From assembly GCA_023052935.1 (NCBI GenBank), contig CM041298.1, forward strand, positions 57,406,217-57,470,216: DNA of 64,000 nt. Direction: 5' to 3'. The stretch's first letter is position 1; every line of letters starts with the position of its first letter. A program made the translations under genes and the position numbers. This document shows positions 53,133-63,955 of this stretch, one piece after another. The stretch comes from Piezodorus guildinii. Its lineage: Eukaryota > Arthropoda > Insecta > Hemiptera > Pentatomidae. The notes beneath the pieces were generated by a model that saw only the letters and a list, made by a program, of their open reading frames with translations, had not been told where the DNA came from and made no database searches.

Positions 53133-53510
53133 TTTCCAAAAGGTACTAAAGGACAGTTTTTTTTTTTGGACATTGATATTGACATATTTGTATTCTAATG
53201 GTTTAGTTTTATCTAGATCCGTCACCAGATTTTATCCAAAAAATCCTTAAAAAACGTATTTAAAAATTACATTTCATTCCACAAGGTACTAAAAACATTA
53301 CCTTCCAAAAGGTACTATATCCTCGGTAAACAGATAACCTTTCCTATCATTTCATTCCAAAAGGTATTATGTTTCTTAATATACAGCCCAAGCACCTAAC
53401 CCCTTAATATTTTCCAATAATTTATTGTTTTATTCATTTTTTGCATTTTTATTGGTTCATTTAGCCTTGAATCACCGCTATCATTTTGATCAATGGTTTT
53501 AACCTAATAA
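53133..53510. other. Short dispersed ATTCCAAAAGGTA repeats
   Basis: Variants of (T/A)TTCCAAAAGGTACTA occur near 53136, 53305 and 53351, with ATTCCACAAGGTACTA at 53276: four diverged copies within about 230 bp. No gene recognised. Confidence 0.5.
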
Positions 53511-53515
53511 TCAGT

Positions 53516-54350
53516 TTTCTGTGTGTCCGTGTCCATGTGTGTATGTTAACTCCAGCGCGAAAACGAAAAGTCATTTGAAACTGAAATTTTAAGATTTAAG
53601 ATAATTTACGATAAATATACGCCCGATGTATTGGAGCAAATTTTTCATCAAAATCGGCGAACCAGATGAGTCACTTTATACTGTGCATTTTGCAACTTTT
53701 AAATATTTTCTCAAAAACAGCTTTAACGATGTGGATTAAACTCCCAATATAGGTGTAAAATTTAATGAGCTTTAATATCATATAGGCTTCATTCTGATTG
53801 AAATAGTGTGACAGGACTTAAATTTGTTTTCTATAAAGTACCATTAATTTTGTAGATTCCAAAAACGAACCAAATCATCATTTTATTAGTATTGGTAAAA
53901 AACGGCTAAATATAAAAGTTGAACAAATTTGATAACCAGATAAATGAGAAAATAGCAAAATTATTTCTTTTTTTTTTTTTTTTTTTTTTTTTTACTTAAG
54001 AGAAATGGTATGGTCGTATAATATCGGGAAAAAAAATTTCTTATACACAAAATTGTTAACTTTGCCGAAGAATGATGAAAAACCGATGAAAGTAAATGAT
54101 TGTTGTAGATAATAATATAATAGATTATTTAATAAAACACACGTTTCAATCGAAACTCAATGTAATTAGTTCTTTAATCTTATTTCACTTTTAACTTTAT
54201 TTAAAAATTATTAAATTAATCTTATTTCACTTTTAACTGTATTTCAAAATTCTTAAATTAATCTTATTTCACTTTTAACTGGATTTAAAAATTCTTAAAT
54301 TGATTTTTACAATAGACGTAAGTGAAAGTCGTGTGTTGCGCTCAATAATT
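53516..54350 (+). mobile_element. Rep-A copy, truncated at the hairpin end, with three 42-bp repeats
   Basis: From TCTGTGTGTCCGTGTCCATG to GACGTAAGTGAAAGTCGTGT and TTGCGCTCAATAATTTTTT. A T run at 53967-53991 is an internal expansion. AATCTTATTTCACTTTTAAC begins at 54176, 54218 and 54260, so a 42-bp unit is present three times in tandem. Confidence 0.82.
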
Positions 54351-54884
54351 TTTTTATTTTAGTCTGACATTAGTCATTAAAGTTTTAACAGCACAATAAT
54401 AACAAGCAACGAATTAATTCTTATGTTGATATAAAAAACCGAATTGTACCTACTACAAGTACTTAATTAACGTAACGTCAGTATTCGTATAAAACAGATG
54501 AGGAATTTTTTTTTTTTTCAATTTATAAAATACTATGTATTTCACATTTGAACCTATTGTAAAACTATTTTTTCGCATTATACGATTCGTTTAAAATAGC
54601 GATATTCACACAGTAGATAGAGGCATCATACATTAACATCAGTTAAGCCATTCCCACAAAATATCGTTACACGACCTAAAATACTTGTTCTAAAAGTGTA
54701 AGTCTCAAGTACTCAATAACTAAGCTGTCGAAATTTCACTAATCAAGACACTATCTGATACAGCACATCCCACATCAACATTTCGAATCCTAATGAGATA
54801 GACATAATTTAATCATCATTATTCTATAATATAACATAAATATAATATAAAAATTATTTCATCTCATTTATATCTATGAACTAA
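54351..54884. other. Nothing recognised
   Basis: AT-rich, seemingly free of the recurrent families. Confidence 0.35.
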
Positions 54885-55118
54885 ACGCTAAACAAGTTCA
54901 AAGATGAATCATCCGAAACCCAACGATATTCTCCCGCTGTCCTTGAATTTAAAAATACATCTTGCAAGAAATTTCAAACACGAATAAATAATCTTTTACA
55001 AGATTCTGAACTTGAAGAAACTGGATTAACATTTAAAAATTATTATGTATATTTAAAATACATCTACAAAGGAATAAATAATGAGAAATTAGGCTCTTCA
55101 AGTACAAAAAACAACTAA
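54885..55118 (+). other. 77-codon open frame without a start codon
   Basis: Opens after TAA (54882) and runs to TAA at 55116. The translation looks protein-like: TLNKFKDESSETQRYSPAVL, EFKNTSCKKFQTRINNLLQD, SELEETGLTFKNYYVYLKYI, YKGINNEKLGSSSTKNN. It is hydrophilic with acidic and basic residues mixed, has no Met, no low-complexity bias of the kind produced by A/T runs, and no domain I recognise. It could be an exon of a host gene, a transposon gene remnant, or chance. The surrounding 2.4 kb (54.35-56.75 kb) lacks Rep-A, Rep-B and SINEs, making this the most single-copy-looking part of the window. Confidence 0.25.
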
Positions 55119-56750
55119 ACTGAATCTATTTTATGAATAAATCGACTTTAATTACATTTTATATAATTTAATCAATAATTATAAACTAGATATAATTTAA
55201 TTTTTTTTTCATTAAAAACCATTTATATATATATAGTATTATCGAACATCATTATTCTCAAGGTAATACTTTTTAGTAAGCTTTACGACACAACATTTCT
55301 AAAGCGTTAATTAATTATTATAAAATCATTAAAGCTAAAGAAACAAATATTTTATAATAATTTAAGCGGTGTAACCCTTTTTACAATCAATAAAACACCA
55401 ATAACCAATTCGAATTGTCAATATTAGATTACTATGTTTTTATTCGATTAGGTCATACGTTATCTTCACGAAGCTGGATGGATTAAAAACTAAATTCAAA
55501 CATAAACGCATAATTAATCGATCCTGAAATGTTAACAATCATAATATAGAACAGACGAGTAAATAAATAAATTATAATAATATAACATACTATTTTTTAT
55601 GATAAAATATTTAAACGGAATTGAGTTTCACAGGTAGGAAGATAAACTTTCTGCTGACTGGAGAAATGAAAAATGCTTGCTAAAGATCTGAGTCACTGAA
55701 AAGAAGTGATATCATTATTCATAGTTTATAACTTTCAATATTCATTTTACGATAAGTGAGAGAATTTTAAGTATGATGATGCAAAAAATTTAAAAAAGGA
55801 AATCAACATTCAAATTAATGTTTAAAAAATGTATTTTAAACATTAAGACACATTCATTATGAATAAATTTGATTTATTTTTTCAAGTGTTTGCTTCTTTC
55901 TAAAGATATGCCAATATACGATACATGTTTATTTATTCATGGAAAAATAAATACAGCCTGATAGGAGCACTGTCAATAGTGATTCATTATATTAGATCGA
56001 AACTCTATTAATTAAACAACAGCAACATAACATTGTAATTAATATTTCTAATTACTTGGACTGAAATAGTAATGGTAATTAAAATTGTATTGGTTCATGA
56101 ATTAATTACAATAGTATTTAAATTTTTGAATTCCTAACTACAATAATGAGCAAGTAATTATAATTAAATAAAGTTTTGTTAAACTCTAGGCAATAGGTAC
56201 AGTTATATTAAGGAAGAAAAAACAATTTTTTTACTTCAAAGGTTTTCAAAATCAACATACTTTTTTTTTCTGAGTGGTGTAATTACGTTTTCAGCAACAT
56301 GTTGGTCAATGATATTACAAAACATACAATTTTCAATAAAAACAAAGAAAAAGATTCTTATCTACAGTTCTCGAAAAAAAATTTTCATAAGTTAGTGAAT
56401 GTAACTGTGAAACAACACAATTTCTATATTTCCTGCTTATTTGTGTGGCAACATGATTTTCTTTTTTTTTTTTTTTTTCATTCGTTTAAAAATAAAACCG
56501 AGAGCAAAAAAACTAGTAATCAAGGTAATTTAAAAGACATTATCTGAAGAAATATTTTAAACAAAACATGAAAAGTGAGAAAATATTTAATTATATTTTA
56601 TTTTGGATATTTATATTCAACTTAAATATATTGATGAAAACCGATATGAATATATGAAAATACCGACATTTGGATCTTCATTTATATTTATAAAAGAAAG
56701 ATATCATTCACTCACTTTTGAGGTCATATTAGTATTTAACACAAAAGTTA
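55119..56750. other. AT-rich, apparently single-copy, nothing recognised
   Basis: No domain, RNA gene or family. The 82-codon frame at 56299-56547 includes a T-run-encoded F stretch and is not convincing. Confidence 0.4.
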
Positions 56751-56756
56751 CTCAAA

Positions 56757-56835
56757 AATATATGGTAAGAGAAAAAAGTATAAGGATTGTAAAAATTTTC
56801 GAATTAGATTTCTTATACCTCGGTATACACATTTA
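56757..56835 (+). mobile_element. Rep-A small fragment
   Basis: TATATGGTAAGAGAAAAAAG and TTGTAAAAATTTTCGAATTA match the Rep-A hairpin end. Only about 75 bp. Confidence 0.5.
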
Positions 56836-57428
56836 TGTTATACCTTTTTTTAAATAGTTTGAAATGTTGAAATTTTGCCTAAAAATCCGGATTTCAGCTC
56901 ATTAGCGTTGCGTTGGAGGTACCCACATAAAGCGGGAACATATATCAATAATTCACGAAACCTCTTAACACCATTTTTGAGTATTATGAAACAGGTCAGA
57001 TATTTTTAATGGGAAAATGACTTGAATAGGTGCGTTGTTTAAAATATAGTGCCTATTTATAACATTTATTTAAAATAGCCTGCTGAAATATGTTTTTTTA
57101 ATTTTTATTTCATTATTAACGACATCATCTTCGCAATAATATTTTTTTAATCAAGACAAATTATATTCTTCGAAATTGTTCAGGAAAGTATTTTATATTT
57201 CATAAAATCAATACGCATATTTATTTGTAATTAATAACCGGATAAACAGAGATAACGGTTAGTATAAGAAATTATCTATATTATATCAAAAGTAATATTT
57301 ATATGTTTAATCTTTATTGGTTTTATACACTTGTTTTTTTAAATTATTGAGTTCCTTAATTTAATGATTATGATCTTTACATTCTACCTGTTTTCTCCAT
57401 TCTATTGTTTTATTTTATATTTTTTTTA
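56836..57428. other. Nothing recognised
   Basis: AT-rich, no gene. Confidence 0.35.
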
Positions 57429-57429
57429 T

Positions 57430-57558
57430 CGCACCTTTTAGGGTTCCCTAAGTAAAAATTACCAAGTCCCATTTAACCTTTTTTCAACTATAACTTTATT
57501 TATAGTTTTTAAATTGATTTTAACAACTTAGGTAAGTGAAAGTCGTATGTATTTTATA
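57430..57558 (+). mobile_element. Rep-A, mostly deleted copy
   Basis: The GCACCTTTTAGGGTTCCCTA / ACCAAGTCCC block from the start joins directly to TTATAGTTTTTAAATTGATT and AGGTAAGTGAAAGTCGTATG at the end, with more than 600 bp deleted between. Confidence 0.7.
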
Positions 57559-58376
57559 CTTGAAAAATACATGCTGAATGTTAACGAATGCTAATGTTTT
57601 CTAAATATTCAAATACATACTCCTATACCCTTAAATGTCTCCGTAAAATATAAAATGGTAACGTATAGAACCGACCGCATTGAAAGAAAACCGCTCAAAT
57701 ACTATTATGTAAATGATTTTTTCTTTATTCTATGTTGTATTCTCGGATGGAGGATTGTATTATTGTAGTGAAAGGAAAGTAGAGTGGAGAGGTGCTGATG
57801 TAGTTATTATTCAACATCTGCAACGTCATCATACAGAGGGCCCCTTCCCTAAGAAAATCCTGACCCTATACAACCTCCTTATCTCCCTTCTCCCCGCCCT
57901 CAGGGAACGTTTAAGGGCTTCATCAGCGAAATCGGAATCCGGATGTAACGACCTAATGGGAAAGAATTAGGATCAATAAGAGCTTTAGCCTGCCATCTAA
58001 AATCAATGTGTTCATCGCCAGACAGAACTTTGTACATACTTTGGGATATATGCGTCGTCTAGCTACCACAGATGACCGAAAACTTGAAACCAAAATATAA
58101 CGAGTTCACTTCTCGGTAACGGGGTCACTTTTATCTCGGCATTAATCCTCCCGCCCTCACCCCCTGGTCCAAGTAACCCTCGGATAGCCTTTAAAGGCGA
58201 GATAGGGAAGAACAATAAATAAAATGTACAGATATGAAATATAGAATTACTAGTGAGTCGAGTGAAAGTCGAATGTAATTTGGTTTCCATAGGGTCAACA
58301 TTTAGAATGAGAGGTCTGTTTTCATCAACTAATTAATAAGAAAAGTTATGAATTTATAACAACTTTCCATTTATTT
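57559..58376. other. Unknown, with GC-richer patches
   Basis: 57740-58290 is of higher complexity, with short frames on both strands (57713-57970 plus, 58063-58290 minus). None shows a recognisable domain. Confidence 0.3.
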
Positions 58377-58378
58377 TA

Positions 58379-58665
58379 TGGAGCGGTGTGCCTAGTTGAT
58401 AGAGCACCAGTCAACAGTTCTCCGAGTCCTGGGTTCGAATCCCGATTATAACAGAATATTATTTAATCTCTTATCTCAGCCATGAGGCGATTCGGGGTAC
58501 GGAGGTCCTCCTGCCCAACCTCCTTAAAGTGGGTAACCAAAAATGGAGAAAAAGCAGCTGTTCATGATCTAAGCGAATCACCTCATTGCACGGCTGTTGG
58601 TCTAGAAACAAAACGAATTTCTATATTTTCTGCGTCCAAGACCCTCTATGGGTTGTACATGTTTT
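58379..58665 (+). mobile_element. SINE-1, older full-length copy
   Basis: GGAGCGGTGTGCCTAGTTGA head, an intact B box GGGTTCGAATCCC, GATTCGGGGTACGGAGG, TAAAGTGGGTAACCAAAAA, CACCTCATTGCACGGCTG, GGTCTAGAAACA and CCCTCTATGGGTTGTACATG with a T-rich end. A small internal deletion and about 20% substitutions show it is older than the 18-20 kb copies. Confidence 0.82.
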
Positions 58666-59612
58666 TCGTGCAGAAATGAAAAACATAAATCAAATTTTAA
58701 TGTATAGCACAGAAAAAGGAAAATTTAATTTTTCTATATAAAAAAAAGCTTGATGATATGCATCCGAAAACTACAGAAATAAGATTGGTTCGCTTTTTTT
58801 TCGAGTTATTACTATTTTATATTCCAAATGTACTATTTGAATTAGCTAAGTAATACTGTTTCTAAAATCTTGAGTACTAAATGGAAGAATATAACTTGCA
58901 CGATCATGTACATTTAACTATTATAACCTTACTCTTTACCATTCATATGTTTATGGGCTTACAACAACTTTATAATAACAACGGTTTCTTTAATTGCATG
59001 TTAACTTTTCTCAATTCTTATGCTTTCCAACGGTATATTATACGTTTATGGTACTACTTACATTTCAGAAATGATGTTTTTATGACTTGTTTAGAGAAAT
59101 TTATTTTTCCCGTTTAAAAAAAATCTAAATTGCCATGTATTTTACTTGTAAACCTTCAGGAAAGAATGCCCTAAAAAATAATGGCGAAAACCATATCAAA
59201 GTATGCCGTGTGGTAAATAAGGAGAAAACCAAAATCGCGTTATTATTTTATATATGTATGGATTAGATAAATACATAGATAGATATAACTAGGAGTATAT
59301 AAGGACCGGACTGGGTTGGCCTAGGAGAGGAGAATTAGAAAATTACTGGTTGCCCTCATATTGATAGCGTCAGGACAATGAACTCAACTATTCCGCCTCC
59401 TCATCCATCATTATGATTCAGCCTTACGTTTTTTTTTTAATAATTATCATTATCAAATGATAAAATGTACGTAGAGCATTTCTATTAAAAAAAAATCAAA
59501 TTGCATTCGGGTCATTGCACTTAATAACACAAGTTCCGCCAGCTTTTCTCTTATTAATTATTAGTTAATATTCTGAATTGCACGTGGATTTTTTTTTTAT
59601 TTTCACTTAATT
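58666..59612. other. AT-rich; one short Rep-A-like block
   Basis: TTTCCAACGGTATATTATAC at 59024-59043 is the minus strand of a Rep-A block, but flanks are too diverged to define an element. No gene. Confidence 0.35.
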
Positions 59613-59614
59613 AA

Positions 59615-59850
59615 ATAAAAAAACGGGTAAATATAAATGAAGAAAAATTAGATATCAAATTGAAGAAGAAAATAGCAATAATATTATCTTAGTTTTTTTT
59701 TTTTTTTTTTTTTTCGAACAGTAATATAAATGTATTATATACCGCTGGAAAGGTTAAGATTTAAGAAATAAAATTATCACATTTACAAAAATTTATATGA
59801 AAATGGAGAGTAATGAAAAACTGATAAAATTAAGAGGTTGTTTTGATGTG
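59615..59850 (+). mobile_element. Rep-A, middle fragment
   Basis: AAAACGGGTAAATATAAATG, CGAACAGTAATATAAATGTA, TATACCGCTGGAAAGGTTAA and GGAGAGTAATGAAAAACTGA in order. It contains a T run at 59694-59714. Both ends are missing. Confidence 0.75.
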
Positions 59851-59951
59851 GGGCTTGCAGAGAAAAAAAAGGTTTCCTAAAAAAAAAAAAAAAATAAATA
59901 AATGCAATGAATATCAGGTTGTAGATTCTTTTAGGTGAAGGTCAAATTTTT

Positions 59952-60149
59952 ATGAATAAAATTGGAGGCTGATGTCTACTTCACCACTATTTTATTTTGG
60001 ACATGTGGTTTTGACTGGTAAGCAGCTACTCACACTAAATCTAAGTTGTTCCACGGCACTTGAAGATGGCATTGTAGCCGAAACGTAGTGCGAATATTTT
60101 TTTCAATAAAATAGTGGTGAAGTAGACATCAGCCTCCAATTTTATTCAT
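59952..60149 (+). mobile_element. Penelope-like remnant: perfect 45-bp inverted repeat around a hammerhead-like motif
   Basis: 59952-59996 and 60105-60149 are exact reverse complements over 45 bp. The 108-bp spacer ends with GGCACTTGAAGATGGC, ATTGTA, GCCGAAACGTAGTGCG (60055-60092). It has a CUUGAAGA box, a GGC/GCC stem II, a GAAAC box, and GCACT/AGTGC arms able to form stem I. The arrangement resembles the one at 15.7-15.9 kb. Confidence 0.55.
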
Positions 60150-60176
60150 GCAATGAATATTAAAAAAAATAATTAA

Positions 60177-60297
60177 TAATCCATTCAGCAAACGAGAAGT
60201 TATCTTAACAGACTATAGTCTTTATCATAAATGATTATTATTTTTAATATTAACTGTAGTCAGTTAAGATAAGTTCTCGTATGCTAAAATGATAATG
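60177..60297. repeat. Palindromic MITE-like element, copy 1
   Basis: Arms of about 40 bp: TCAGCAAACGAGAAGTTATC... on the left and the complement of ...GATAAGTTCTCGTATGCTAA on the right, with a few mismatches and a loop of about 35 bp. A related palindrome is at 62.96-63.05 kb. Confidence 0.7.
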
Positions 60298-61320
60298 ATT
60301 TTTTTGTTTGTTAATTATTAATTGCAGGTTTTTTGTTCTGTAAAGGATGAAATAAAGTTATTATTATACTCGCATTTAATTATCCAACCTCTCTAATTAA
60401 TATTCTAAATGCGACACATGATTTAAATTCTGGGATGTTGACACACTTTAACCACACGAGCTGTTTTCGAATCCAAATGCCGGAAGGTCGCATGCACCTT
60501 GAGACTAAGACAGACCTGGGTTTTGTTAGAGCCTGTAAGTTCCGACCTTGGTTGACATTTGCTCCGAGCATGTTTGTAAACCCTTAACCGACGGGGTGAT
60601 AAATGGATACACGGGCGAGAGACTGTTTACACGGGACGATCTGTTGTCTTGGCAGCCGGTCGTCCTTAGGAAGTATTAGCATGAGTTCGCCAATAGAGTA
60701 TGTGGGAAGGAGGCTGGTAAATACATGGACCAATATAAAATTCAAATGTGAGTAAACAGATAAAGATAAAAAAGACCTTGTAGTTCCTTACAACGTCTGT
60801 ACAAATCAACATACTAAGTGCTTGAGTCTGGATCCCAAATTTAACTTATCAAGCGTGCTAAATTATTCACAAGGCCAAAAAAAAATTTATATGATAACAC
60901 TATAAGGAATCTGCAAGATATATTTTTTGGCCGAACCCAAAAGAAATGAATTTATTTTCATATTTTACAACGCTTCGGTTAGAATGTTGACTAGGTGAAA
61001 TTAATTTTATATAACATAGAGCTTATTTTAAAATTAAATAATGGATAAATTACTTTTTTTTTAATTAATAATTTTTTGACACAGTGAGCGAAAACAGAAG
61101 GCACTGATTTTTTCCTGTGGTGCGACAGTACGTGTAGGCCCTTGGTCGGGCAGTGTACCCTGGAGGGAGAAAACACACGCGTTACTTGATGGAATTTATG
61201 CAGGGTAGGGACATCACTCCCCTCGCCTATTTTAGTGAGTGGCCACCATTAGCTTGACGGTTCTCAAATACGTGGGGAGCGGCTGCGAGTGAATCCTCAT
61301 TAATTAAACGGTTAAAAAAG
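60298..61320. other. Mixed AT-rich and GC-richer unknown DNA
   Basis: 60380-60700 and 61085-61260 are GC-richer with short minus-strand frames (60380-60571, 60991-61176). No recognisable domain. Confidence 0.3.
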
Positions 61321-61432
61321 TCTCTTCGAGTATGGGATTCGAACTCAACCTTTAGCGTGGGTTAACTCACAAACAAGCGCTTGTTGGACTGTCCAGAGTT
61401 GCATAAAGTGACATTAATTAAATAAACAAACA
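61321..61432. mobile_element. Unclassified SINE-like piece
   Basis: The end GCATAAAGTGACATTAATTA with AAATAAACAAACAAC resembles the SINE-2 tail. TGGGATTCGAACTC at 61335 looks like a B box read from the minus strand. The orientation conflict means it may be two overlapping fragments. Confidence 0.35.
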
Positions 61433-61439
61433 ACAACAA

Positions 61440-61479
61440 ACAAGTAAAATTTTCAAGACCGCAATACTATTCCTTACTA
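61440..61479 (-). mobile_element. Rep-A small fragment
   Basis: AAGTAAAATTTTCAAGACCG and CAATACTATTCCTTACTA, matching the hairpin end of the 21-kb copy. It is cut by a mariner-like start. Confidence 0.6.
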
Positions 61480-61520
61480 TTGGGTTGTGTCCACAGGAAG
61501 TTTTATTTATTTATGATGCA
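61480..61520 (+). mobile_element. mariner-like terminal inverted repeat, solo
   Basis: TTGGGTTGTGTCCACAGGAA preceded by TA resembles the start of the 49.17-kb mariner. No transposase follows. Confidence 0.5.
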
Positions 61521-62524
61521 CTATGTTTTGGCTATAATGTCATCTTCTGGTGAAAGAATAATTTTTTATCAGCAAGTACAAATATGAATTCCTTAAGAAT
61601 ATTCAACCTCAGGATATATAACATTAAAATTATATAACATACTAAAAATTATTTAAATATAATAAATACATTTATATAAAAGAAATGTTAATAATGAATT
61701 TATAATCAACGTAAAGATTAATAAACAAAATTAAACATGAAATAAAAAAAGAATAAAACAATTCAGTAAAAACAGAACACAGACAGTATATGGAACAAGT
61801 TGATATAAATATGTTCTCAAAGTTAAATGCCCATTAAAAAGAATAAAAGTTTATTTTATAAACATTTTTAAAACATCACTAATTTAATTTAAATTAAATT
61901 ACCTTAAAAGTGGGTAATTAAACCTAAAAGCCTCATGTTTCAATTGGATTTTATTAACTAAATATTTTGATTATTAAAAGACCTTTTACCGCTTTCCTCT
62001 CAATATAAAAACATGAGGTCTTCGGTTTTTAAAGGGAACGTTTTAAAATAACCTTGATTTTTTTTTTTTTCATACTGTCCCAAACAAGTACTTTATTAAT
62101 AGCATTCTCCACTTTGGATAAGTCTGATAATATACTTCTTTATAATAAATGTTACCTACTTTTGGAATGGGTTAGGTTAAGGTTAACCTGTCCTGGATTG
62201 AGATGGCTCAGCGTTGGCCGACAGATGTTTTTGTTCAGGCTAGTAATCTCGCCCACACTTGGAACCTCTTCAGGCCTTAACTTTAGAACCCCTTATCTGG
62301 CTAATATTTGAATGAAAGGCTTTCAAAAAGATCCGTGTTAATTATTTCCACGTTCTCGAAAAGATCTCTGAAATCCTATTCCATTCAGCAATTTAAATAA
62401 AAGAAAGAAAGGAAAAATAAACCAGAAAAAATATGATGGTTGTAACTTAACGTCTTCTTAAATAGCTTGTAAATTTTACTAATAATTATTTTTAATCTCA
62501 ATTATCTATATAAGAAACATATAA
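61521..62524. other. AT-rich, nothing recognised
   Basis: No gene. The frame at 62054-62311 starts in a T run and has no domain. Confidence 0.35.
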
Positions 62525-62525
62525 A

Positions 62526-62850
62526 ATGGGGAAAACTGGTGCAGGTAACACATACTTATCTCAGTTAAAATCAATTTAAGAACTTGTAAATAAAGTTAGA
62601 ATTAAAAAAAAGGTTAAAGAATTACATTAAGCTTCGATAGAAACATGTGTTTCAGATTAAATAATCAAAATTATTATCCACAACAATCATTCTGTTTCAT
62701 CACCTTATACAATTTTTTAAATAACATTTATATAACATGTTTCTCTCAAATGTTTAGCTTTCCAACGGTGTCTTATAAATCAATATTACTCTGCTTATGT
62801 ACGGAAAAAAATACCTACAAGTACTTAACAATAAAATTGTTTTCATCATA
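62526..62850 (-). mobile_element. Rep-A, truncated copy (GCGC end)
   Basis: AAACTGGTGCAGGTAACACA to GCTTTCCAACGGTGTCTTAT and ACGGAAAAAAATACC, minus orientation, then lost. The 91-codon frame across it is chance. Confidence 0.72.
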
Positions 62851-62954
62851 TAGATTTCTAAACAGTATCAGGGAAAAAAATTTCATTTATAATACAAACT
62901 ATAATCTGAAATGCAATTAATATTTAACAAAAACTCTTAATAATCATTTCATCA

Positions 62955-63052
62955 ACCGAAAAATAATCTTAACATACTACAGTTTATATATAAAAAAATA
63001 ATAATCATTATAATATAAATTATAGTCTGTTAAGATGAGTTCTAGTATAGTA
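62955..63052. repeat. Palindromic MITE-like element, copy 2
   Basis: ATCTTAACATACTACAGTTT at the left and AAATTATAGTCTGTTAAGAT at the right are near-complementary, as in copy 1 at 60.18-60.30 kb. It is interrupted on the right by a Rep-A start (AGTAAGGGAAAG). Confidence 0.6.
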
Positions 63053-63575
63053 AGGGAAAGAAGTATTGCGATTGTGAAAATTTTCGAATGCCACTTTTCA
63101 ACGGAAATACACGTTTTAGGGTCGGTCCCCTGAGTCCAAATAACCAAGTCCCGCAAAAAGGTCTGTGTCTGCGTGTGGTACCTTTACGAAAAAACGAAAA
63201 GTCGTACAGAACTGAAATTTCATATTTAAAAAAACTATACTCCTGAGATGTACTACAGCAACTTTTTCACAAAAATCGGCTCACCGAAAGTGCTACTTTA
63301 TTAAATGCATTTTACACCTTTTTATAATTTTCTCAAAAAGGACTTTAACGATTTTAATTAAAGTCGCTATATAGATGTAAAATTTAATGAGATTTGATAT
63401 TATGTAGATTTCGTTCTGATTGAAAAAGTCTGACAGGGTTTAAATGCCGTGATTTTAAGTTTTCATCCTCTAAAATACCTTTAATTTAGTAGATTTAAAA
63501 AAAAAAAATATATGCAAGTAGAGCGAATTGGATATACAACTAAAGGAGAAAAGTTTTAGAACACAATAAAATATA
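63050..63575 (+). mobile_element. Rep-A copy, truncated
   Basis: AGTAAGGGAAAGAAGTATTGCG through GTCCCCTGAGTCCAAATAAC, TCATTAAATG-type middle blocks and AACTAAAGGAGAAAAG to about 63560. It then runs into an AT run and an inverted Rep-A piece. Confidence 0.82.
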
Positions 63576-63589
63576 TATATATATATATA

Positions 63590-63794
63590 GACATAAAAAT
63601 AAAATGTTAAAGAATTAATTAAATTGAATTTCATTAGAAACATGTGTTTTATTAAATAATGTATTACATTTTATCTACAACAATCAGTTTAATTTATCGA
63701 CTTTTCATCACTCTTTATTAACCTTAAAATTCCGTATATTAGATAATATTTATTCTAAAATCTTTAGCTAGCCAATGGTATATTATACATTATT

Positions 63795-63803
<9 letters not shown>
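63590..63803 (-). mobile_element. Rep-A fragment, left arm of a terminal palindrome
   Basis: Minus orientation from AAGAATTAATTAAATTGAAT to ATCTTTAGCTAGCCAATGGT and a TATTATACATTATTATTGTA block. Its last ~46 bp are perfectly mirrored at the window end. Confidence 0.82.
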
Positions 63804-63852
<49 letters not shown>

Positions 63853-63955
63853 ATATATATAGTATATAGTATATATAATAGTATAATAATAATATATATA
63901 TATATATAGTATATAGTATATATAATATATATACAATATATAGTATATATCAATA
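63803..63955. repeat. Long AT-rich microsatellite between inverted arms
   Basis: (AT)n with AGTATATAGTATATA-type units, about 150 bp. Confidence 0.88.
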
